Positions 1 through 9,372 are shown, counted from the first letter of the stretch. The stretch is DNA of 64,000 bases from CAYVTV01 sp964526475 (GCA_964526475.1 CAZGKF010000002.1:71684-135683); one strand, 5' to 3'. The notes: generated from the letters alone by a model not told the origin. Numbers and translations are program-made.

Positions 1-635
1 GGGTGGCGTTTGGTGTCTGCCATTTTCTTTTCCACATATATGGCACCAAGTGTGACCCCCTGATAAATTTTTACATTATCACCCACCAGGGTTGTTTCAC
101 CTATGACAATTCCCGTTCCATGGTCGATAAAAAAATTCTTTCCTATTGTAGCCCCCGGATGAATATCTATCCCTGTTTTACCATGTGCATATTCACTCAT
201 TACCCTGGGTAGAACAGGAACCTTCAGATTATAGAGCACATGCGAAAGTCTGTGCACAACCAGGCTGTAAAACCCGGGATAACAAAGAATTACCTCCTCA
301 ACTCTTTCTGCAGCAGGATCACAATGCATAAAAGTGTCTGCATCGTCAAGAAGAAGCTTATATACTTCCGGAAGTATCTCAAAAAATTCGGCAGCAAGCT
401 CTTTCGGGGATTTATGAAGATCCTTCTCCAATGGGATCAGTAATTCCTTAAGCCTAAGTTTCATCCTGTCAAGTCTTATCTCAATATCCCTCAGGTTAAT
501 GTTATTCTTTTCCTTTATAGGGAAAAGCAAGTAAACCATATCATCCACATATGCATGCGTATCTGTCATGGAGGGAACATCAGAACAATAATTACTGTTA
601 ATGCTGTATAAGAATTCTGCAAATTTTTTTCCCAT
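1..635 (-). CDS. cysE: Serine O-acetyltransferase, 3' end cut by the window edge
   Basis: This enzyme acetylates serine with acetyl-CoA to give O-acetylserine, the first committed step of cysteine synthesis in the cytoplasm. About 211 N-terminal residues are visible; the C-terminus lies beyond position 1. The N-terminal part is helical. From about residue 150 the left-handed beta-helix begins, with family motifs such as HPGATIGKNFFIDHGTGIVI and GETTLVGDNVKIYQGVTLGA. The chosen ATG gives MGKKFAEF and lies 20 nt below a TAnnTTTG promoter box. The visible part is intact. Family identification is firm; the missing end cannot be judged. Confidence 0.9.
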   Translation of the reverse strand, partial: MGKKFAEFLYSINSNYCSDVPSMTDTHAYVDDMVYLLFPIKEKNNINLRDIEIRLDRMKLRLKELLIPLEKDLHKSPKELAAEFFEILPEVYKLLLDDADTFMHCDPAAERVEEVILCYPGFYSLVVHRLSHVLYNLKVPVLPRVMSEYAHGKTGIDIHPGATIGKNFFIDHGTGIVIGETTLVGDNVKIYQGVTLGAIYVEKKMADTKRH

Positions 636-654
636 GTTTCATCGAATTTACCTG

Positions 655-682
655 CAAAAATAGTGAATTTATGCGACTTCAA
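655..682 (-). promoter_or_regulatory. Candidate Bacteroidota promoter for cysE
   Basis: On the minus strand a TTG lies 17 nt upstream of TATTTTTG, which fits the Bacteroidota -7 consensus TAnnTTTG. The box ends 20 nt before the cysE ATG. The spacing to the -33 TTG is slightly short of the usual 19-20 nt. Confidence 0.45.
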
Positions 683-750
683 CGCTATGGGTAATTTAAA
701 ATATGCCCTGAAATCTTAAAGTGCAAAAGCGGCATTACACAATAAAAACT

Positions 751-758
751 TATCTTTG
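751..758 (+). promoter_or_regulatory. Candidate -7 box upstream of the PL6 lyase gene
   Basis: TATCTTTG matches TAnnTTTG and lies about 128 nt upstream of the lyase ATG, which would leave a leader of roughly 120 nt. No convincing -33 element is visible. The start itself is preceded by CAGGAG, a usable ribosome binding site. Confidence 0.35.
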
Positions 759-886
759 CGAAAATCCGTGTATAAATCAGATATAAAAATAGCAAAAAGA
801 ACCATGTTAGTTGTGAAGTACTATAAAAAGCATGTTATATAGTTCAATAGTACCGATTTAATATAAAAAACAGGAGAAATTACACT

Positions 887-2410
887 ATGAACAAGATTAT
901 AAATTCAACAATTTCTATAATCATTATTACCTCACTTGTTTTTTCAACAGGTACATGCAGCACTGATACAGTACCCAAGCCTGATGCATCGAATGACAAT
1001 GTCGTAACAAGTGTAAAATTGGATAGGACAATATTAAAACTGACTGTCGGTGGCGAACCAGTAGCTCTCAGTGCATCAGTTAAACCAGAAAATGCAGTTA
1101 ATAAAGAAGTGACTTGGTCATCAAGTGATAATAGCGTGGCAACAGTTTCAAACGGAGTTATTACACCGGTAGCTGAGGGTACAGCTTTCATCACCGTAAC
1201 AACTGTTGAAAAAAACTTTACGGATATATGTGAGGTAAAAGTCATGGACTCAACAACATGGGATCCATTATCCGTAACTGATCTGCCTGCAGCATTGAAA
1301 GTTAAAAATGTCAATAATCATGCAAGTCTTTTAAATGCACTGGCCACAGTAAATCCAGGTGATCATATTGTCCTTGCGGATGGAAATTACAGCGGCATTT
1401 CAATAAGTCGCTCCGGCACTAAAGATTTTCCTATCGTAATAAAGGCCGACAAGTTGCTTGGAGCTAAAATCACTTCAGGAAGTGTATCCATTAAAGCGAA
1501 ATGGGTAATCGTATATGGTCTTGATTTTGTAGTTAGTAACATAAAAATAGGTCAGGATAGTCCGGCTGAAGATGTTTCAATATGGCGTTGCCGTTTTCGT
1601 GACAATACTGGTGGAACTAATGATACAGGGATGAAAAGTGCCATCAGAACCTACAATGCAAAGAGAGTTGACATTGCGTATATTGAAGTCACAAACTGGA
1701 AGGGAGGATTACTGTTTGGAACTAAAGATGGTTCACGCGACATAACAGTGAGGTATTCACTGTTCAAAAATACACCTAAGGGATATGTAGAAAATGGCTC
1801 AGAAGCTATACGGACTTTGTCCGGACAACCTGAACTTTTTCTTGAGGAAATTAATCTGCTTGTCCACCGGAACAGATTTGCTGAATGGAACAGTGATAGT
1901 GAAACTATATCCATCAAAAGCAGCAAGGTAATAGTGCGGCAGAATACACAGGAAAATTGTTGGGGCACATTTAATAATCGGAACGGTTCCGGCAATCTTT
2001 TTGATGCCAATTGGTCTAAAAACAGCATGGGGATAGGCATGCATGACGGTGATGCAACTGTATGTAAACCTAATATCATGATCGGCAACAAAGTTGAAAA
2101 TGCAACACGTGGTCTTACAGCAAAGGGGGGAGATGCTGAACCTTGCACAAACACTCACCCTGGATGGGCAAAAGCTTATGATCTATGGGTCAGCAGCAAT
2201 ATCACCATCAATTGCAGCCTGATCGTTGGCTTTAATTATACTGATCATAAGGGGAATAAGGTAAAAAGAACAGTTATATATAACCACACCGGGAACATTG
2301 AAATGCGGGATGAAGAGGAAACAATAGACAATCGAAACCAGCCAGACCCAACCTATACCCCAGGTGAGCTTATCTGGCTTGAAGATAGTGATGTAGGACC
2401 AGATGCATAA
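887..2410 (+). CDS. Secreted PL6-family polysaccharide lyase with an N-terminal BIG2 domain
   Basis: This is a 507-residue exported protein that probably cleaves a uronic-acid polysaccharide (alginate or a chondroitin-type glycan) by beta-elimination. Residues 1-25 form a signal peptide; its Cys24 is a possible but atypical lipobox. Residues about 40-120 are an Ig-like BIG2 domain with the signature VTWSSSDNSVATVSNGVITP. The rest is a right-handed beta-helix of the chondroitinase B/alginate lyase type, starting with the GDHIVLADGNYSG turn. The family's catalytic Lys and Arg are probably those in SETISIKSS and FNNRNGSGN, with SEAIR before them. It is convergent with a secreted esterase on the opposite strand, 40 bp away, which fits a small glycan-degradation locus. 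Exact substrate is unknown. Confidence 0.8.
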   Translation: MNKIINSTISIIIITSLVFSTGTCSTDTVPKPDASNDNVVTSVKLDRTILKLTVGGEPVALSASVKPENAVNKEVTWSSSDNSVATVSNGVITPVAEGTAFITVTTVEKNFTDICEVKVMDSTTWDPLSVTDLPAALKVKNVNNHASLLNALATVNPGDHIVLADGNYSGISISRSGTKDFPIVIKADKLLGAKITSGSVSIKAKWVIVYGLDFVVSNIKIGQDSPAEDVSIWRCRFRDNTGGTNDTGMKSAIRTYNAKRVDIAYIEVTNWKGGLLFGTKDGSRDITVRYSLFKNTPKGYVENGSEAIRTLSGQPELFLEEINLLVHRNRFAEWNSDSETISIKSSKVIVRQNTQENCWGTFNNRNGSGNLFDANWSKNSMGIGMHDGDATVCKPNIMIGNKVENATRGLTAKGGDAEPCTNTHPGWAKAYDLWVSSNITINCSLIVGFNYTDHKGNKVKRTVIYNHTGNIEMRDEEETIDNRNQPDPTYTPGELIWLEDSDVGPDA

Positions 2411-2450
2411 AAAATATTACAGGAAAACTAAGCTGTTACTTTTTATTTCA

Positions 2451-4676
2451 TCATAATTCTAACCATTCGGTAAGAAGTCTAAATAATTCAGCACTTGATC
2501 CCGCTGAAGAAATTTTTAAATTATTATCAGCATTCTTATTCATGAAAGCTTTCCTTATTACGGATAAATCTTCTTCATAACTATCCATTTTTGCAATTTC
2601 CCCTTTTGCATCAGTAATATTCACCATAAGCAGTTTTCCGGGTGCAAGAGTCGCTGAAAGATCGGGCAGATCATATGATGCAAGGGAAGCCGGAACGGCT
2701 CCTGTAATAAATGAGGACTTGTAATTTTCAGTAAATGCCAGGGAACGGTATGAAGGATAGGGCTCAATCAAAGCCACACGGGTAATAAGAGGGTTAAATG
2801 CTGCGGCGTGTAAAAGTACAGGAGCTATCTCACCCCTGGCAACACTGTAAATCTCATCAGGTTCTAGTTTTTCTTTTAACAAAAGAGCCAGTCTGTTGAC
2901 ATCACCTGCCCTTATACCGACCATACTTCTGCCAATGAGTATGGTTGCATACCAAAGATTATGGGACGTACCGTTGATATATGCATCGCCCTTATAATCA
3001 CCTGGCCCTGTCTCTCCCATTCCGATAAGGTCGGGAGAAAGAACTGTAAAGCCCTGCCTGACAAACCATTCCATTTCTCCTCCCTCTGAAGCTTCGGCCG
3101 ACTTACCTGATGGGTGCAGATAGATAATAGCCCTGTTGTTAGGTTTTTCAGGTATCATTAACAGGTAAGGAACAGGGTAATTGCCTTCGCCTTTAACATG
3201 GTACTTCTCTATTATATATCCATTCCTCTCTAAACGTCCGCTAAAAACAGGCTTGTCAACATATTCCGGTTCAAGGTAACCACATAAATTTTTAGCCGAT
3301 TCAATTACCCCGGGTAAATGTGTATTCATTTCCGCTCTGGATGAATTTAATTTATCCATGAGTTTTTCAGCATCTTTCCTGTTTACACTGAATGCCGTTT
3401 CACTGTTAAAGGAAGAAACAACCTGACCTGTCGGTGTAACTCTTATTTCATCCTCACTAAGTAGCTCTACTTCCTCATCCAGTGTACTTCCCGGGTTGTT
3501 AAGGTGATTCTGGAAAAAGGCATACATAGCCTCCCTGTTCTTTTTTGTGGAAGCATGTCCTGCAATATCTTCCACCCGGCCAAAGTTTTCTTCTTTACTA
3601 TAGGCACTATAAATCAGGGAAACCTCTTTTTCTGTTTCCCTTGCTCCCTGCATATTGAAGAAGTCATTGGTGGTGGTAACCATCAAAGCAGGTTTGGGAG
3701 CACGTACGGCCAGAAAGTCCGGATGATCAAATCCCCTCCTGACAGCAGATAATAAATTCTGCTCGGCATCCTGTGGCCCAATAGACTGGAATAATCTGGT
3801 AAAGTTTGTGATAAAACATTCCGGTGCAGCAGCATAAATTCGTTCATCCATTGCAGCAATTAGTGCGGTTTGTGTTCCTCCACCCGAAATACCGGTTATC
3901 CCGATTCTTATTGAGTCAACCTCTTTACGTGTCAATAAATAATCAACAGCTCTTATCCCATCCCAGGTCATATATCCGGCCATAGAATTGCCAGTAAGGA
4001 AAATTTGTGATCCGGGATAGGAATGCTCCAGTGTAGGCCAGAATAATTTTGACCGTTTTGTTTCAGGATCGTAATACTGAATACGCTCACCCTGTCCTAT
4101 AGGATCAATCGCGAAAACAATAAATCCTTTTTTAACTAAGTTAATGATAAGATGCTGGAATGACTCCACACGGTATGCTGTAGCTGAATGTCCGCTGCAG
4201 TGAATGATGACAGGTGATCTTCCTTTAAGTTTTTTTGGGATAAACATGGAGGAAGTAACAAAATATCCAGGCCTCGATTCAAAAATTATATGATCGACCT
4301 TGTAGCTGTCCTTTTCCACAGTTCTTAGAATTTTTGCATTCAAAGGAGTTTTTTCAGGAAATGGACCAATAATATCATGTAAGGTTTCCTTAAGCCAGTC
4401 CTGCCGTTGTTGCCAGTCTGCCAAAGAATGTATTCCTGATATATCGTCTTTACGTTTCTCAAGATACTCATATGCCTGTGATGAAATATGCCAATAAAGT
4501 GAATTGGAAACATCACTGAACTGCATCCAGTTATGTTTGTTTTTGCCGGAATAAAGAATATCCAGTTCATCCTGTGCATGAATAATGCTGTTTGCAAACA
4601 ATAATACTAATAAAAAACAAAACATATCTCTTATCAAAAAAGCAGGACTGTAACCTGGTTTGTTAAACAATTTCAT
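2451..4676 (-). CDS. Secreted tandem alpha/beta-hydrolase (acetylxylan-esterase-like), second domain apparently inactive
   Basis: This 741-residue protein has an N-terminal signal peptide ending near residues 34-35 (IIHAQ). The first alpha/beta-hydrolase domain (about 100-390) resembles acetylxylan esterases (CE7/AXE1-like): the oxyanion region is around HCSGHS (160-164), the nucleophile elbow is GISGGG with Ser264, and a candidate catalytic His lies in EDIAGHAST. The second domain (about 480-735) repeats the fold (YLHPSGKS, SPDLIGMGETGPGD), but the nucleophile elbow position reads VARGEIAPV, without G-x-S-x-G. This suggests a non-catalytic or binding role for that half. It probably removes acyl groups from plant or algal polysaccharides; substrate is inferred only from family and the neighbouring lyase. 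Confidence 0.72.
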   Translation of the reverse strand: MKLFNKPGYSPAFLIRDMFCFLLVLLFANSIIHAQDELDILYSGKNKHNWMQFSDVSNSLYWHISSQAYEYLEKRKDDISGIHSLADWQQRQDWLKETLHDIIGPFPEKTPLNAKILRTVEKDSYKVDHIIFESRPGYFVTSSMFIPKKLKGRSPVIIHCSGHSATAYRVESFQHLIINLVKKGFIVFAIDPIGQGERIQYYDPETKRSKLFWPTLEHSYPGSQIFLTGNSMAGYMTWDGIRAVDYLLTRKEVDSIRIGITGISGGGTQTALIAAMDERIYAAAPECFITNFTRLFQSIGPQDAEQNLLSAVRRGFDHPDFLAVRAPKPALMVTTTNDFFNMQGARETEKEVSLIYSAYSKEENFGRVEDIAGHASTKKNREAMYAFFQNHLNNPGSTLDEEVELLSEDEIRVTPTGQVVSSFNSETAFSVNRKDAEKLMDKLNSSRAEMNTHLPGVIESAKNLCGYLEPEYVDKPVFSGRLERNGYIIEKYHVKGEGNYPVPYLLMIPEKPNNRAIIYLHPSGKSAEASEGGEMEWFVRQGFTVLSPDLIGMGETGPGDYKGDAYINGTSHNLWYATILIGRSMVGIRAGDVNRLALLLKEKLEPDEIYSVARGEIAPVLLHAAAFNPLITRVALIEPYPSYRSLAFTENYKSSFITGAVPASLASYDLPDLSATLAPGKLLMVNITDAKGEIAKMDSYEEDLSVIRKAFMNKNADNNLKISSAGSSAELFRLLTEWLEL

Positions 4677-5049
4677 AACTTAATTTTTTAATATTAATCC
4701 GATAAATATACTAATTTCTCCTGTTATCATCGTTGCAATATCCCTGGGTGGAAAACATTTGATATTTTCAAACGTTTGTTTGCTAATGAATTAAATTTCA
4801 TTCGCTGAAGTTCGGTTCAACTCTGCCGTTACGAATGACAGCAAGGCTGCTATTCGAGAGGAGACCCCTCACTGACATTGCCAATGACAACGACATTGCT
4901 AATTGAGGGAAGATATCTCGCTATCGCTCGATATGACAGGCTTTCGAAGGAATAAAGAGGGTAAAGGGCTTTTAAACTTAAGTACGAATATTTTCGTACT
5001 TGCTTTTTAGGTTCCGCACCATAATAATTATTCCTGTTTTTATAAAATC
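4677..5049. other. Intergenic stretch with repeat-like sequence and a short hairpin
   Basis: No gene is seen here. Positions about 4800-4960 contain phrases such as GTTACGAATGACA and CTCGCTATCGCTCGATATGACA, which resemble dispersed intergenic repeats common in Bacteroidota genomes. At 4981-5000 there is a perfect hairpin AGTACGAA-TATT-TTCGTACT. It could terminate the small minus-strand ORF upstream of it, but it lacks a strong T-run. Confidence 0.4.
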
Positions 5050-5256
5050 TTAGTGAAAAGTTTTATTTTCAAGACAAAAATGAAGTCCCCCACTCCATGG
5101 TTTTGTAACATCAACCAAAGCGGTTTGCCCATAGCCGCCTCCTCCCATATCATAAATTTCATGGTATCTAAATTTCATTTCTTGTCCAAAAATTTGCATT
5201 GAACAACTTAGCATAATTAAAACGATAAAACAATTTTTCATTATAGATTTGTTCAA
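5050..5256 (-). CDS. Small exported protein of 68 residues, possibly a 5' gene remnant
   Basis: The frame starts with a good signal peptide (MNKSIMKNCFIVLIMLSCSM, cleavage after FGQ) and then has about 43 further residues, including GGGGYGQTALVDV. That segment recalls the first blade of FG-GAP/VCBS-type repeat proteins, which would normally continue with a D-x-D-G-D-x-D motif. Here it diverges and stops after a short tail. A truncated relic of a larger secreted protein therefore seems more likely than a functional peptide. I do not recognise a function. Confidence 0.35.
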   Translation of the reverse strand: MNKSIMKNCFIVLIMLSCSMQIFGQEMKFRYHEIYDMGGGGYGQTALVDVTKPWSGGLHFCLENKTFH

Positions 5257-5367
5257 ATGAAATAAAACGATTAATGCTTTGTACTCTTGAAATTTGTTAA
5301 TGACTTTTGTAATAAAAAAAATGTATTACTGATATCCGGTAATATCAAAAAAATATTTTATTACAAG

Positions 5368-5425
5368 AGATTTTTTAACATTACAATCGCAGGACTAATT
5401 TCGACAAGATTTTTTAACATTACAA
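5368..5425. repeat. 19-bp direct repeat, two copies
   Basis: AGATTTTTTAACATTACAA occurs at 5368-5386 and again at 5407-5425, 39 bp apart, in a very AT-rich leader upstream of ubiE/menG. The spacing is close to four helical turns. It may be a protein-binding pair or simple sequence decay. Confidence 0.5.
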
Positions 5426-5479
5426 AACCATTTCTTACAGATTCAATTAATTTTACCAAAAATAAAATAATTTCTATTA

Positions 5480-6199
5480 ATGAAAAATGACATTCCCGAA
5501 AAGCGGCCTTTATTGAAAATGTTTACAGCTGTTCCCCCCTCATATGATTTTCTGAACCGTTTGTTAACTTTTGGATTTGATCAGGTATGGAGGAGTAAAG
5601 CAGTAAAAGAATGTCTGGAAAACAATCCTGTGAATATTCTCGATCTTTGTTGTGGCACAGGGGATCTTGCCATTAAACTCAGGAAATCTGCTTTGCCCGG
5701 GGCACATATAGTGGCACTTGATTACAGCGAAACTATGCTTGAAACAGCAAAGAAAAAGGCCAGCAGACGAAATCTAACCAGCATAGATTTTCATTATGCT
5801 GATGCATCCAATATTCCTTTTCCTGATGAATATTTTGATACCATCGGAATATCGTTTGCTTTCCGGAACCTTACATTTCATAATCCCGACAGGGATAAAT
5901 TCCTGTCTGAAATCCTCAGGGTGCTTAAATCCTCAGGTCGCTTTGTTATAGTGGAAACCAGCCAGCCAAATAAACGATTACTCCGAAAACTTTACCATAT
6001 TTATCTTAAATGGATAACAGCTCCGCTTGGCGGATTATTATCGGGACATCATGGAGCTTATAATTATCTCTCCTATTCTGCCCGCAATTATTACAGCAAT
6101 GAGGAACTTAAAAAACTGTTAACTGAAAAAGGATTCTCCAAAGTTCATTCAGGGACTTTTCTTGGTGGGATTGCCGGTCTGCATGTAGTTATTAAATAA
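5480..6199 (+). CDS. ubiE/menG: Demethylmenaquinone methyltransferase
   Basis: This 239-residue class I SAM methyltransferase carries out the last step of menaquinone synthesis, C-methylation of demethylmenaquinone. Motif I is ILDLCCGTGDLA. The UbiE-specific segment YDFLNRLLTFGFDQVWR is near the N-terminus, and FAFRNLTFHNPDRDKFLSEI, IVETSQP and a C-terminal YSARNYYS/F-L-GGIAGLH segment follow. Length and motifs match the family. Menaquinone is the expected quinone for the anaerobic respiratory complex found further along the window, though there is no direct linkage here. Confidence 0.92.
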   Translation: MKNDIPEKRPLLKMFTAVPPSYDFLNRLLTFGFDQVWRSKAVKECLENNPVNILDLCCGTGDLAIKLRKSALPGAHIVALDYSETMLETAKKKASRRNLTSIDFHYADASNIPFPDEYFDTIGISFAFRNLTFHNPDRDKFLSEILRVLKSSGRFVIVETSQPNKRLLRKLYHIYLKWITAPLGGLLSGHHGAYNYLSYSARNYYSNEELKKLLTEKGFSKVHSGTFLGGIAGLHVVIK

Positions 6200-6372
6200 A
6201 ATTACCGTTTGTACGGTTTACTGTGTAATTTATATCTGTTTCTTCCATTGATGAAACTACTTCCATCCTGAAAGGGTGAAATGTGAATAGCTCCTGAAGA
6301 AGAGGCTCAGGGATATTGTGTATCCGTCCATTAGTAAACAATCGAACACCAGGAGGAGCTTTATAGATATGT

Positions 6373-8427
6373 CTATTCCATCACCTTTATTGCTTTAGCC
6401 GATGCTTCGAGCAATGGCTTAATTGAAAGAGGGCCTCCCACAGCTTCATTCATCCAGAGCTGAGGGATAAGCCTTCCCTGCTGAAATATCCTTTGAACTT
6501 CATCAGCAAAGGATTTCCCTTCCATCTGTTTCTCCAGCTGATAGCTGATAAGGTGTCCCAGCGGATATGCTGAAAGATAAAGAGGGTTATCAATCATATG
6601 TGAATAAACAGCAAGTACAGGTTCATCAGTAGTGTTGAAAACATCAGCATAATATTGATTCCAGACATCTTTAGCAATCGAAATAACTGCTTCCTTTATC
6701 CGGGATTTATCCGCTTCGGGGTTTTGGTACAGCCACTTCCACAATCTTATATCTACCAGTGAAACACCCATGATCTCATAACATGCCCAGAGAATATCAA
6801 GTGTCATTAACTCTTCTTTCAAACTACCTGACTCCTTTATTCCCAATACATCGAGGTCACGTTTCTGGAAGATAAATGCCAGTGCTTCGGTAAATGCAGT
6901 ATTAGGAACCCCACTGAGCATGTAATAATCCACATCATGCAGAGTGATGATTTGTTCCACGGTATGTCCGAACTCATGCATCGCAATATTAAATCCCTTG
7001 TAATCCATTCCTGCAGCAGGTATTCGGGTACGTAAAAGTGCCAGGTCGCTGCGCATTGCTCCACCCCATGCATGACCTGCTCCCCGGGCTCCTTCTACTT
7101 TTATCCTCTCTTTAAAAAACTCTGCTTTCTCTTTATCCCATTTCAGGGAGGTGAGGATAGCCGGAATTTCCTTTTCAAAAGTTTCGGCACTCGTAAAACG
7201 CTGGCTTACTGCAGCATCGAGTTGTTCAGCCGGTATTCCGCTTCGGCTTTTAAATCCGTCATACCATATATCGAAAGGTTCAAGAGGCCTGCCAAGTCTC
7301 CTGCTTATTAAATTGCCCAGTTCTCTCACCTCATTGGACGAGACAAGGGCTATAAAGAGGTTTTCAACTTCATCGACAGATATTTCAAAACTACCTTCAA
7401 ACTTTCGCTGAATATATGTTGGCAAACTGTGATGATATTTGTCCATATTCTTTAAGGCATTGAACAATTTTTCCACTTGTTCATAACGGGTATCCGGTTC
7501 TGAATGCAGTTCAACTATCTCCCCGTCTTTGCTAACCTCATTGGTGTATGGATTCCATTTATACTCCTTGCTGTTTATCAGGTCTTCCGGTATTGACTGG
7601 TCAATAATGCGTTTCATCACCTGGTATATCATTTTCTGTCTTTCAAGTCCACTTTGTGTATCGTTATATTGTGATTTCAGTTCATCACGAAGACCCCAGT
7701 GGCTGATAAGCTTCTTATCTTCCGGAAAAAGAGTATTACCATCATTATTAACAAGGTATCCCACAGCAATATTATATTCACTAATGTAAGTATCGGCCCC
7801 GGTGCTGACTGTTGAATAATCCTGTTTATATATGGCCGGAATTCTGGAAGTTACAACATCCCCCATACGTGCGTAAGCCCATTCCCTGCGCGACCAGCTT
7901 TTACCCGATTCAGACTTTTCAGCAAGTGAGTATTCAGGGAAATTCAGAGCAATAATAAAGGCTATCTTATTTGCAAACAAATCTTCGCTTAAGTGTGCAC
8001 TGGCATTATACGCACCAAAAAGCTGGTCAATATATGTGAGGGGTCCGGTATCGAGATGAAGCGGTCGCATGAGATCTTTGCTGATACGCAGAAAATAACC
8101 GCTTAAAATCTCCAGCCCGCCGGATAACTTATGAAAAAGTACTTCAAGATCTTCTTCACCGGTAACAAACTGCTCCAGGCAAAATGCCTCAAAATCAGCA
8201 ATACTCCCATCTGAACTTCTCCATAAACGTGCTGCCTGAGAGACTCCCCGTTCCGCCCTGAAATGAATTTCCTTCCCATGAGCTTTGGTAAGTTGTGAAA
8301 TCACATTCTGAACAACATTTTCAGGTACTGGAGAAAATGCTCTTTCTCCATCTTTTTCAACAGGCCTGTTACATTGAATCATAATAGGAAGTAATAGTAT
8401 TAGTAATAACCATTTTATTTTTTTCAT
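6373..8427 (-). CDS. Exported zinc metallopeptidase, M3-like (HEFGH)
   Basis: This 684-residue protein has an N-terminal hydrophobic segment followed by Cys19 (PIMIQCNRP), so it is probably a lipoprotein, although the lipobox is weak. The zinc site is HEFGH with His484, Glu485 and His488. A third ligand candidate is Glu514 in FTEALAF, 26 residues later, a geometry like that of family M3 (clan MA(E)). The region around it (AMHEFGHTVEQ, GVPNTAFTEALAF) resembles M3-like dipeptidyl or oligopeptidases. It probably trims peptides outside the cytoplasm. It stands alone between ubiE and the CPBP protease. Confidence 0.75.
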   Translation of the reverse strand: MKKIKWLLLILLLPIMIQCNRPVEKDGERAFSPVPENVVQNVISQLTKAHGKEIHFRAERGVSQAARLWRSSDGSIADFEAFCLEQFVTGEEDLEVLFHKLSGGLEILSGYFLRISKDLMRPLHLDTGPLTYIDQLFGAYNASAHLSEDLFANKIAFIIALNFPEYSLAEKSESGKSWSRREWAYARMGDVVTSRIPAIYKQDYSTVSTGADTYISEYNIAVGYLVNNDGNTLFPEDKKLISHWGLRDELKSQYNDTQSGLERQKMIYQVMKRIIDQSIPEDLINSKEYKWNPYTNEVSKDGEIVELHSEPDTRYEQVEKLFNALKNMDKYHHSLPTYIQRKFEGSFEISVDEVENLFIALVSSNEVRELGNLISRRLGRPLEPFDIWYDGFKSRSGIPAEQLDAAVSQRFTSAETFEKEIPAILTSLKWDKEKAEFFKERIKVEGARGAGHAWGGAMRSDLALLRTRIPAAGMDYKGFNIAMHEFGHTVEQIITLHDVDYYMLSGVPNTAFTEALAFIFQKRDLDVLGIKESGSLKEELMTLDILWACYEIMGVSLVDIRLWKWLYQNPEADKSRIKEAVISIAKDVWNQYYADVFNTTDEPVLAVYSHMIDNPLYLSAYPLGHLISYQLEKQMEGKSFADEVQRIFQQGRLIPQLWMNEAVGGPLSIKPLLEASAKAIKVME

Positions 8428-8569
8428 TATTACAGGTTTTTAAAGGTAAATATTGTGTCTTACCCAGAAAATGCTTTAAGTCAACATACAAATGTAATAA
8501 AGCCTTCTGTCTAATACAAACCCGTTTATTTGTAATTTTCATCACTGTTTGAAGAGCTTCCATTTTATT

Positions 8570-9232
8570 TCAGTTACTGAGCGGCAGGTAAAAATACTGG
8601 CCAATACCCACTGTGAAGATAAGGTTACCATACAGCATATGTTCAGTGAATACCACAGGAAGTGATCTGCTTTTACGGTAAGTATAAGCAAACATTAGCC
8701 CTCCTAAAAAAGTAAGAACAATGGCAAGCCAGTTTCTGAAGATAATATGTGAAAAAGAAAACAGGGCTGCATTTACCAGAAAAAAACCTGTCTCATTGGA
8801 TATCAGATCACGATACCGGTGGAAGAACCATGTGCGAAAAATAAATTCCTGGGGAAAAGCCGACCACAATGGATAGAAAACCATGATTATAAGCCATAAA
8901 AGAAAACGTTCCCTGGGTAAAAAAAACCAGTTTTCAGGTGATATAACTCTTACAATTATAACACTTGTAACAGCCAGAATAATAAATCTCAATAATAAAG
9001 GCTTCCATCCATGGAATGTATTAAACCCCATATATCTGCGATCGAACTTCTTATCTCTTAAAATTATAAAAAGTAAAAGAAAAAAAACTATTAACAGGGG
9101 TATAGCTTTATGAAAAGGTATTTTATCGAAATAATATAATAGCGGCAAGCCGATAAACAGAATAATAAGTTCGGCCCAACGGAAAACTGCGGTATTAAAA
9201 AAATCCTTAAATATTAAATTATATCCATTCAT
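8570..9232 (-). CDS. CPBP-family intramembrane metalloprotease
   Basis: This is a 220-residue multi-spanning membrane protein. The CPBP (Rce1/CAAX protease-like) motifs are present in variant form: PQEFIFRTWFF replaces the usual EExxxR, FSHIIFRN gives the F-x-x-x-H motif, and TEHMLYGN gives the last His/Asn motif. Substrate is unknown; relatives cleave prenylated proteins or bacteriocin-type peptides. It starts 140 nt from the divergent symporter gene. The loss of the first Glu makes catalytic activity slightly uncertain. Confidence 0.78.
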   Translation of the reverse strand: MNGYNLIFKDFFNTAVFRWAELIILFIGLPLLYYFDKIPFHKAIPLLIVFFLLLFIILRDKKFDRRYMGFNTFHGWKPLLLRFIILAVTSVIIVRVISPENWFFLPRERFLLWLIIMVFYPLWSAFPQEFIFRTWFFHRYRDLISNETGFFLVNAALFSFSHIIFRNWLAIVLTFLGGLMFAYTYRKSRSLPVVFTEHMLYGNLIFTVGIGQYFYLPLSN

Positions 9233-9372
9233 TTAATTACCTTAATAAGTGAATTAACCAATAAAGAACAGATAAACAGGATTAATTCCTGTACTTTAGT
9301 TACTGTTGTAAATTTAACATTTCTATATTCAAAATGTTTATGTATTATTGTCGTTTATTTGAATAATTAATA

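Noticed and set aside
240..443. Plus-strand open frame opposite cysE
   Set aside because: It lies wholly antisense to a well conserved enzyme gene and its translation has no recognisable features.
1651..2158. Long minus-strand open frames of 119 and 167 codons opposite the PL6 lyase
   Set aside because: They are mirror frames of a gene with clear domain structure; composition is not protein-like.
5287..5490. Open frame of 67 codons in the AT-rich leader of ubiE
   Set aside because: It is composed of the direct repeats and low-complexity AT sequence and overlaps the ubiE start.
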